In this document: positions 58,562-64,000 of the stretch, piece by piece
How positions within the stretch are numbered: the stretch's first letter is position 1
Layout of the letters: every line of letters begins with the position of its first letter
NCBI RefSeq assembly: GCF_014648055.1
Contig: NZ_BMQJ01000006.1
Coordinates: forward strand, 248,001-312,000
Length of the DNA stretch: 64,000 nt
Source of the DNA: Streptosporangium pseudovulgare
GTDB lineage: Bacteria; Actinomycetota; Actinomycetes; Streptosporangiales; Streptosporangiaceae
Direction of reading: 5' to 3'
Program-made: the position numbers and the translations under genes
The notes under the pieces: model-generated
The model's database searches: none
Told to the model about the DNA's origin: nothing
What the model saw: only the letters and a program-made list of their open reading frames with translations

Positions 58562-59962
58562 TCAGGTGACGTGGGTGAGCGCGTCCCAGACGTTCTCCGC
58601 CTCGATGACGTCGAAGCCGGGTGCGAAACCCGCGGCCCGGCCGCCGACCGGGACCAGGGAGCGGTCCGCGCCCTTGCGGCGCCCGCTGTCCAGGGAACCG
58701 GCCGGGACGAGGGCGCGGGTGAAGCCCAGCCGGGCGGCCTCCGACAGGCGGCGCCGTACGTCGCGCACCGGGCGCAGCTCACCGGCCAGGCCCACCTCGC
58801 CCATCACGACCAGCCCGGACGGCAGCGCCTTGTCCCCGGCCGCGCTCGCCACCGCGAGCATCACCGACAGGTCGATCGCCGGGTCGTTGAGCTTGATGCC
58901 GCCCACGGTGGCGGTGAAGACGTCGCAGCCGCCCAGCTTGGCGTTGAGCCGCCGCTCCAGCACGGCCAGCACCATCGTGACGCGGTAGGCGTCGAGCCCG
59001 GAGGTGGAGCGGCGCGGCTGCTGGGCCTCGGTCCGGGCGACGAGGGCCTGGACCTCGGCGGGCAGCGGCCGGGTGCCCTCCAGAGTGACGGTGACGCACG
59101 TGCCGGGCACGGGGTCGGTGCGGTGGGAGACGAACAGGCCGCTGGCGTCGGCGATCCCCTCGATGCCGTCCTCGTGCAGGTCGAAGCAGCCGACCTCGTC
59201 GACGGGACCGTAGCGGTTCTTGATCGCGCGGACCATGCGGAGCCGGGAGTGGCGGTCGCCCTCGAAATGGAGCACCACGTCGACCAGGTGCTCCAGAGTG
59301 CGGGGGCCGGCGATCGAGCCCTCCTTGGTGACGTGGCCGACCAGGACCGTGGACATGCCGCGCTCCTTGGCCAGCCGGACCAGGTTGCCCGCGACCTCCC
59401 TGACCTGGGTGACGCCGCCGGGCACGCCGGTCGCCTGGGCAGAGCCGATGGTCTGCACCGAGTCGACGACGAGCAGGTCGGGCCGGACCTTCTCGACGTG
59501 CGTGACCAGGGCGCCCAGGTCGGTCTCGGCCGCGAGGTAGAGGTGCTCCTGGATCGCGCCGATCCGGTCGGCCCGGACCCGGACCTGGGCGGCCGACTCC
59601 TCGCCCGTGACGTACAGCACGGTCTGCTGCCGGGCCATCTTCGCCGCGGCGTCGAGCAGGAGCGTGGACTTGCCGATGCCGGGCTCCCCGGCCAGCAGGA
59701 TCACCGCGCCGGGCACCACGCCGCCCCCGAGCACCCGGTCGAGCTCGGGCACGCCGGTGCCGCGGGCGTGCGCCACCTCGGCCTTGACCTGCCCGATCGG
59801 GACCGCCGGGGCCGACACCGCCCCGGCGGAGGCGACATGCACGCCGGCGCGCGCGGTCTCCTCCTCGACGGTGCCCCAGGCCTGGCACTCACCGCAGCGA
59901 CCCACCCACTTGGCGGTCTGCCAACCGCACTCACCACAGCGATAGCCGACCTTCTTAGCCAT
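58562..59962 (-). CDS. radA: DNA repair protein RadA
   Basis: 466 residues. RadA is a RecA-related helicase that moves branches in recombination. N-terminal C4 zinc finger YRCGECGWQTAKWVGRCGECQAWGT; Walker A LAGEPGIGKSTLLLDAA; the RadA motif KNRYGPVDEVGCF (the usual KNRFG has Tyr here); and a Lon-like C-terminal domain (DVFTATVGGIKLNDPAIDLSVMLAVASAAGDKALPSGLVVMGEVGLAGELRPV). ATG 59962 begins the zinc finger. disA follows and is probably co-transcribed. Confidence 0.97.
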   Translation of the reverse strand: MAKKVGYRCGECGWQTAKWVGRCGECQAWGTVEEETARAGVHVASAGAVSAPAVPIGQVKAEVAHARGTGVPELDRVLGGGVVPGAVILLAGEPGIGKSTLLLDAAAKMARQQTVLYVTGEESAAQVRVRADRIGAIQEHLYLAAETDLGALVTHVEKVRPDLLVVDSVQTIGSAQATGVPGGVTQVREVAGNLVRLAKERGMSTVLVGHVTKEGSIAGPRTLEHLVDVVLHFEGDRHSRLRMVRAIKNRYGPVDEVGCFDLHEDGIEGIADASGLFVSHRTDPVPGTCVTVTLEGTRPLPAEVQALVARTEAQQPRRSTSGLDAYRVTMVLAVLERRLNAKLGGCDVFTATVGGIKLNDPAIDLSVMLAVASAAGDKALPSGLVVMGEVGLAGELRPVRDVRRRLSEAARLGFTRALVPAGSLDSGRRKGADRSLVPVGGRAAGFAPGFDVIEAENVWDALTHVT

Positions 59963-60169
59963 GGCCGCACGCTACCGGCACCGACCGACAACTTTCACCC
60001 GTCCGCGGCGCGCGCCGGGCGGGAGGGACCACCGCGGGCCGGGAGCGGGTGGGCCCGGAGGCCGGGGAGGTCCGAGGTGGACGGGGAGGGACGGACCCTG
60101 AAGCGGGAGGGCGCACGAGGCGGGCGGGAGGGACTGCCGCGGCCGGGCGGCGGCGCGTACGATCTGGCC

Positions 60170-61471
60170 ATGTCCGGACGGTTGGTGACGATCGTGATGC
60201 TGGTCGCGCTGCTGACGGCGTGCGGTACGGCCGGCCGGTCGCCCTCGGCCGGGGGGACGCCCGGAACGGCCGGTCCGGGCCGGGGATCGCCCGGCACGAC
60301 GGCGGCCCCGCGCGCCCCGGTCGTGTCGCCGTCGCCCGACCCGTCCGCGCCCCCGTGGGCCCAGACCGAGGTGAGCGAGTGGGGCGGGTCGATGACGAGC
60401 GCGGTGGCGTTCGCCGCCGACGACGCCTGGGCGGCCGGCACGGTGGACGAGGGCGAAACCCTGATCACCCACTGGGACGGCCGCGCCTGGCGCGAGGTGG
60501 CCCCGCCCGTCCGGAGACGGGAGGAGGTCTCCTTCCGGCTGCTGGCGGCGTCGTCCCGCGACGACCTGTGGGTGTTCGCCGACGACGGGCGCGCCTGGCG
60601 CTGGACGGGCACCGGGTGGGCCGCCCGGGGCGGCCTGGGCGGCACGACGGGCACGAACGGCACGGCGGGCACGGCGGGGCCGGACCGTACGAACGGCACG
60701 GACGGCACGGCCGGTACAGGCGGTGCCGCGGGCAGCAGCGGCACGGGCACGAGCGGCACGGCCGGGTCCGGCGGGCTCTGGCTGCGCGCGGCGGCCGTCG
60801 CGGGGCCGCGCGACGTGTGGACGGCGGGCACGACCCGGGGCGACCCCGCGCGCCCGTTCCTCGTCCGGTGGGACGGCTCGGGCTGGTCGGATCTGCCGCT
60901 GCCGCCCGGTGCGGAGGTGAACGATCTCGGCGCGCTGTCGCCCCGCGACGTGTGGGCGGTGGGCCGGTCGGGAGACCAGGCCATGATCATGCACTGGACG
61001 GGGGAGCGGTGGGACCCCGTACCGGTGCCGCCCGTGCCGGGCGCGCGGGGCGCGGTCCTGGACCGCGTGCTCGCGGTGTCACCGGACGAGGCGTGGGCGC
61101 TGGGCACGGCCGAGGTGTCCGACCAGGAGAGGCGCCAGTTCCTGCTGCGCTGGGACGGGAGCCGGTGGAGCGAGGCCGGACCTCTCCCGGAGGACACGCG
61201 CCTCACCGCCGTGGAGTCCGACGGGCACGGCGGGATCTGGGCCGGCGGCGAGAGCCGGGGCGCCGGGGACGGGGACGGGGACGGGGACGGGGAGAGGACG
61301 ATCCTCCACTTCGACGGCGCCGGCTGGACGTACGGGAGGACGCCCGGCACCCAGTCGGGCCCCGTGGTGAACGACCTCGCGCGGTCCCCGGACGGTGACC
61401 TGGTCGTCGCGGTCGGCGGCAACCCCGACTACGACGAGGACAGCGAGGCCTGGGTCTGGACACGGCACTGA
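60170..61471 (+). CDS. Lipoprotein with beta-propeller-like repeats
   Basis: 433 residues. The signal MSGRLVTIVMLVALLTACG has a lipobox (LLTAC), so the protein should be lipid-anchored outside. After a Thr/Pro/Gly linker, repeats with the pattern DAWAAGT..ETLITHWDGRAWREV recur about six times (DDLWVFADDG, RDVWTAGTTRG, RDVWAVGRSG, DEAWALGTAE, GGIWAGGES), each probably one propeller blade. A Gly/Thr/Asn repeat loop (GTTGTNGTAGTAG) and a GDGDGDGDG run interrupt the blades. Ligand unknown. ATG 60170 has TACGAT ending 6 nt upstream (leaderless). The open frame extends far upstream to 58418 only because it is antisense to radA. Confidence 0.8.
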   Translation: MSGRLVTIVMLVALLTACGTAGRSPSAGGTPGTAGPGRGSPGTTAAPRAPVVSPSPDPSAPPWAQTEVSEWGGSMTSAVAFAADDAWAAGTVDEGETLITHWDGRAWREVAPPVRRREEVSFRLLAASSRDDLWVFADDGRAWRWTGTGWAARGGLGGTTGTNGTAGTAGPDRTNGTDGTAGTGGAAGSSGTGTSGTAGSGGLWLRAAAVAGPRDVWTAGTTRGDPARPFLVRWDGSGWSDLPLPPGAEVNDLGALSPRDVWAVGRSGDQAMIMHWTGERWDPVPVPPVPGARGAVLDRVLAVSPDEAWALGTAEVSDQERRQFLLRWDGSRWSEAGPLPEDTRLTAVESDGHGGIWAGGESRGAGDGDGDGDGERTILHFDGAGWTYGRTPGTQSGPVVNDLARSPDGDLVVAVGGNPDYDEDSEAWVWTRH

Positions 61472-61586
61472 GCCGCCCGGCCCGCGCGGGACGCCCGGAC
61501 CTTCCGGTCCCGGGTCCGCGTGCCCCGGCCTCGGCCCGGCTTCGTCCCGTGGGGACCCGCCACCGTGAAGGCCCGCGGAGCGGAAC

Positions 61587-61901
61587 CTAGATGTGGCCCT
61601 CCAGGTCGGCGAGGAGGAGGCGCTTGGGCTTGGCGCCGACGATCTGCCGGACCACCTCGCCGCCCTTGTAGAGGTTGAGCGTGGGCAGGCCCGTGACGCC
61701 GTAGCGGGCCGCGATCTCGGGGTGCTCGTCGGAGTTCAGCTTGGCGATCGTGAGGCGGTCGCCGTACTCGGCCTCGATCTGCTCCAGGACCGGCGCGATC
61801 ATCCGGCACGGCGGGCACCACTCGGCCCAGAAGTCCACCAGGACGGGCTTGTCGCTCTCCAGCACCTGCTCGGCGAAGTTGTCGGTGGTCAAAGTGATCA
61901 T
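61587..61901 (-). CDS. trxA: Thioredoxin with WCPPC active site
   Basis: 104 residues, a normal thioredoxin fold: TLTTDNFAEQVLESDKPVLVDFWAEWCPPCRMIAPVLEQI, cis-Pro in VTGLPTLNLYKGGEVV. The active site is Cys29-Pro-Pro-Cys32 rather than the usual WCGPC, which should change redox potential and flexibility. Its ATG overlaps the stop of the MerR gene (ATGA), and GAGGGAGA lies upstream, so both come from one transcript. A redox-sensing role for the pair is likely. Confidence 0.93.
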   Translation of the reverse strand: MITLTTDNFAEQVLESDKPVLVDFWAEWCPPCRMIAPVLEQIEAEYGDRLTIAKLNSDEHPEIAARYGVTGLPTLNLYKGGEVVRQIVGAKPKRLLLADLEGHI

Positions 61902-62293
61902 GATTCTCCCTCGTTCCGGTCGGGAGGCGGCCCGAACATGCATCCCGGGCACGCCGCGCCGAGCTGGGCGGCCACCTCGGCCCGGCGTGTGAGCAGCGTG
62001 CGGATCTCGCCGTCGATCTCGGCCAGCTTGCGCCGGTAGACCTCCACCGACTCCGGGCACGAGGCCCCCGACTCGTGTCCGGCCCGCAGGCACGCCACGA
62101 ACGGCCGGGCGTCCTCCAGCGTGAAGCCGACGGTGAGCAGCGACCTGATCTCGGTGACGAGCCGCAGGTCCGCCTCGCTGTACTCGCGGTAGCCGTTGGC
62201 GGCGCGCCGCGCGGTGATCAGCCCCTGCTGCTCGTAGTAGCGCAGCGCCCGGGTGCTGACCCCGGCACGTCTGGCGAGCTCTCCGATCCGCAT
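61898..62293 (-). CDS. MerR-family transcriptional regulator
   Basis: 131 residues. Winged helix RIGELARRAGVSTRALRYYEQQGLITARRAANGYREYSEADLRLVTEIRSLLTVGFTLEDARPFVACLRAG, then a coiled coil and a Cys-bearing C-terminus: Cys in ESGASCPESVEVY and the pair ACPGCMFGPPP. These Cys could bind a metal or form a disulfide, suiting a regulator of thioredoxin. ATG 62293 begins the family N-terminus. It overlaps trxA by 4 nt and has a MerR-type promoter upstream. Confidence 0.9.
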   Translation of the reverse strand: MRIGELARRAGVSTRALRYYEQQGLITARRAANGYREYSEADLRLVTEIRSLLTVGFTLEDARPFVACLRAGHESGASCPESVEVYRRKLAEIDGEIRTLLTRRAEVAAQLGAACPGCMFGPPPDRNEGES

Positions 62294-62312
62294 TCGGACC
62301 TCCTCATCCGTC

Positions 62313-62344
62313 ACGGTAGGCGTTGACGCCAGCGTCAAGGTCAA
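62313..62344 (-). promoter_or_regulatory. MerR-type promoter/operator
   Basis: TTGACC (minus strand, 62339-62344) and TACCGT (62313-62318) are spaced by 20 nt, the over-long spacing typical of MerR-activated promoters. The spacer holds a perfect inverted repeat TTGACGC-TG-GCGTCAA (62323-62338). It drives merR-trxA and implies autoregulation. Confidence 0.8.
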
Positions 62345-62400
62345 GCCGTACGGCGGGCGATCCCGTTCCCGGCCCCCGGTCCCGTCCCCGCCGGCCGGGG

Positions 62401-63102
62401 TCAGAAGCGCCGCCAGCGCAGCACGTTGGGGTAGTCGATCTCCAGGCCGGGGGTCTCGGCGACGGCCTGCTCGGCGACCTCGGGGGTGAACTCGATGCGC
62501 AGCACCGCCTCCAGGTCGGCGCGGCGCTCGAAGGACATGCGCAGGTCCAGCGGCCGGCTGTGCCACCCCTGGCGGGTCCAGAAACGCTCGACGGCCTCGG
62601 CGGAGTAGGCGGCGGGGACCGACCGGCTGAACCAGCGGCCGAACGCGCCGCGGGTGGCGTCCAGGTCGATGACGAAGGCCGCGCCGCCGCGCCGTACGAC
62701 GCGGGAGAGCTCGGCGAGGCCGGGTTCGCAGCCGGGGCCGAAGAAGTAGGCCCAGCGGGCGAAGGCGACGTCCACCGACGCGTCCGGGAGCGGCAGGGCC
62801 TGGGCGGTGGCCACGTGGACCTCGACGCCGGGCAGGGCCCGGCAGCGGCGCCGGGCGAGCTGGGCGAGGCCCTCGTGCGGTTCGACGCCGATCACGCGGG
62901 AGGCCGTGGCCGCCAGGGACGGCAGGTGGTAGCCGGTTCCGCAGCCGATGTCGAGGACCGTCGCGCCGTCCCACGGCCGGATGGCGGCCATCGCCGCCTC
63001 GGCGCGCCCCTCCGGGTCCACGGCGCGGTTCTCCAGTTCGTAGACGTGCGGGGTGTTCCAGATGTTCGGGCTGGGGATGGCGCCCCTCAACGGCCTCGGC
63101 AT
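62401..63102 (-). CDS. Class I SAM-dependent methyltransferase
   Basis: 233 residues. Methyltransferase motif I is VLDIGCGTGYHLPSLAATASRVIGVEPHEGLAQLARRR, with VEVHVATAQALPLPDASVDVAFARWAYFFGPGCEPGLAELSRVVRRGGAAFVIDLD following. The N-terminus (PLRGAIPSPNIWNTPHVYELENRAVDPEG) is typical of small-molecule methyltransferases in actinobacteria. Substrate unknown. ATG 63102 is chosen for this N-terminus; the frame runs on to 63375. It is divergent from the isomerase gene at the right edge. Confidence 0.85.
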   Translation of the reverse strand: MPRPLRGAIPSPNIWNTPHVYELENRAVDPEGRAEAAMAAIRPWDGATVLDIGCGTGYHLPSLAATASRVIGVEPHEGLAQLARRRCRALPGVEVHVATAQALPLPDASVDVAFARWAYFFGPGCEPGLAELSRVVRRGGAAFVIDLDATRGAFGRWFSRSVPAAYSAEAVERFWTRQGWHSRPLDLRMSFERRADLEAVLRIEFTPEVAEQAVAETPGLEIDYPNVLRWRRF

Positions 63103-63182
63103 GCGTTCACGGTAGCGGTGTGTTCTCCGTCGCATCCGCGAGGCCGACTCCACAGGTCGCTCGGCGCGCTTAGGCTGGCAAG

Positions 63183-63335
63183 GTGAGCGAGCGAAGCGGA
63201 TGGGACGCCGGGCGCGGGGAGGCAAGCCCGCGCGCGTCCCGGGTAGGCGGTCCGGAGACCCCGGCGGACGTGCGGACCGGCGGACGCCGCGACGCCCGTT
63301 CGTGCGAGCTCCGAACCGGAGGGAAAGACAGATGA
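63183..63335 (+). CDS. Possible 50-codon leaderless ORF before the isomerase gene
   Basis: GTG 63183 starts GTGAGCGAGCGAAGCGGA and is preceded by TAGGCT ending about 6 nt upstream. The frame ends at TGA 63333-63335, overlapping the next ATG as ATGA. The peptide ([20 protein letters not shown]...) looks non-globular. The GTGAGCGAGCGAAGCG string is common at gene starts in actinobacteria, so this may be a repeated element or a translated leader. Confidence 0.25.
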   Translation: MSERSGWDAGRGEASPRASRVGGPETPADVRTGGRRDARSCELRTGGKDR

Positions 63336-64000
63336 GCGTTGTCCGGGAATCCAGTGCGAAGATTGCTTTGTCCACCGCGTCGGTTTACCCCGAACGCACC
63401 CCGGACGCCTTCGAGCTGGCCGCGCGTCTCGGATACGACGGTGTCGAGATCATGGTGGGCGCCGACCCCGTGAGCCAGGACGTCGACGTCCTGGAGCGTC
63501 TGTCCGACCACTACCAGCTGCCGATCCTGGCCATCCACGCCCCCTGCCTGCTGGTGACCCAGCGGGTGTGGGGCAAGGACCCCTGGGCCAAGCTCCAGCG
63601 GGCGCAGCGGGCCGCCGAGCGGGTCGGGGCCCGGACGGTCGTGGTGCATCCGCCGTTCCGCTGGCAGCGCGACTACGCGCGCGAGTTCGAGACCGGCCTG
63701 GCCCGGATGCGCGAGGAGACCGACATCGTCTTCGCGGTGGAGAACATGTTCCCGCTGCGGGCCAGGGGCAACGAGGTGGTGCCCTACTCGCCGGGCTGGA
63801 ACCCGGTCGACTACGACTTCCCCCAGGTGACGCTGGACCTGTCGCACACGGCGGTGTCGGGCGTCGACGCCATGGAGATGTTCGGCAAGCTCGGCGATCG
63901 GGTCGCCCACCTGCATCTCGCCGACGGCCTCGGGACGGCGAACAAGGACGAGCACCTGGTCCCCGGCCGGGGGAACCAGCCGTGCGCGGCGATCCTGGAG
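63332..64000 (+). CDS. Sugar phosphate isomerase/epimerase, 3'-truncated
   Basis: The first 223 codons are present and the frame is open at the right edge. It has a xylose-isomerase-like TIM barrel: [86 protein letters not shown] with the metal-binding Glu, [19 protein letters not shown] with Asp and His, and [12 protein letters not shown] 63332 has GGAGGG 8 nt upstream. It is not orthologous to the EboE-like barrel at 54544, though both share the fold. Substrate unknown; in actinobacteria this gene is often near radA-disA-mutY (recollection). Confidence 0.88.
   Translation, partial: MSVVRESSAKIALSTASVYPERTPDAFELAARLGYDGVEIMVGADPVSQDVDVLERLSDHYQLPILAIHAPCLLVTQRVWGKDPWAKLQRAQRAAERVGARTVVVHPPFRWQRDYAREFETGLARMREETDIVFAVENMFPLRARGNEVVPYSPGWNPVDYDFPQVTLDLSHTAVSGVDAMEMFGKLGDRVAHLHLADGLGTANKDEHLVPGRGNQPCAAILE

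Noticed and set aside
58418-60169. Upstream extension of the lipoprotein frame (1017 codons in all)
   Set aside because: The extension is antisense to radA; the lipobox signal at 60170 and a TACGAT box mark the true start.
63103-63375. N-terminal extension of the last methyltransferase
   Set aside because: It would overlap the start of the divergent isomerase gene and is Arg/Pro-rich; the family-like N-terminus begins at 63102.

Overview
This 64 kb window is contiguous chromosome from a high-GC Gram-positive filamentous actinobacterium, most likely of the Streptosporangiales (Streptosporangium/Nonomuraea type). The evidence is strong codon-position GC bias, frequent GTG starts, many apparently leaderless genes, Lsr2, ClpC and RadA-DisA, an actinobacterial SAM-IV riboswitch, a ydaO (c-di-AMP) riboswitch, and the gene order dacB - DUF2342 metalloprotease - tilS - hpt - ftsH - folE - folP - folB - folK - DUF3180. 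No phage, IS element, CRISPR array, rRNA or tRNA gene was recognised. The genus is inferred from gene content, not from a search.

Layout. 0-10 kb: a truncated LacI regulator, a GT39-like membrane glycosyltransferase, a CGNR-type regulator, an ABC-F ATPase, a lipoprotein, a sigma-factor-like protein fused to an anti-sigma-like zinc domain and membrane segment, and a secreted NlpC/P60 hydrolase. 10-21 kb: ppa, dacB, the metalloprotease, tilS, hpt, ftsH and the folate genes folE, folP, (SnoaL-like), folB, folK, DUF3180; from folP to DUF3180 every gene overlaps the next by 4 nt. 21-35.8 kb: orphan nuoD; a class-V aminotransferase under a SAM-IV riboswitch, with a His-rich repeat insertion; P450; methyltransferases; an accessory stretch (26.4-32 kb) with a PD-(D/E)XK-like protein behind a palindromic operator, two overlapping small ORFs, a GntR regulator, a DinB-like protein and an ECF sigma/membrane-partner pair; then MidA-like methyltransferase, DUF2520 protein, panC and panD. 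35.9-39.8 kb: TetR-hydrolase, a second ECF sigma pair and an SDR, which appear inserted between panD and nadB. 40-45 kb: nadB and nadC joined in one open frame, coaX, lysS. 45.6-54.2 kb: single-domain LuxR-type HTH, riboswitch-controlled NlpC/P60, argA-like acetyltransferase, RDD membrane protein with a long Q/Y/G/P-rich domain, Lsr2, ClpC. 54.5-64 kb: EboE-like TIM barrel, mutY, an exported protein, disA, radA, a lipoprotein, a MerR-trxA pair, a methyltransferase and a truncated sugar-phosphate isomerase/epimerase.

How the genes work together. The window is rich in cofactor synthesis (folate, pantothenate/CoA, NAD), cell-envelope turnover (PBP4-type carboxypeptidase, two NlpC/P60 hydrolases) and proteostasis (FtsH, ClpC). 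The c-di-AMP synthase DisA lies about 11 kb from a cell-wall hydrolase whose leader carries a c-di-AMP riboswitch, so a source and a target of the same second messenger are close together. A second theme is short tandem duplication: coding minisatellites occur in at least six proteins, the 3' end of disA including its stop codon is present three times in tandem, and other repeats lie between genes. A third is legible local regulation: TetR, MerR, GntR and BlaI-like palindromes, two riboswitches, and many TANNNT boxes placed 6-8 nt before start codons.
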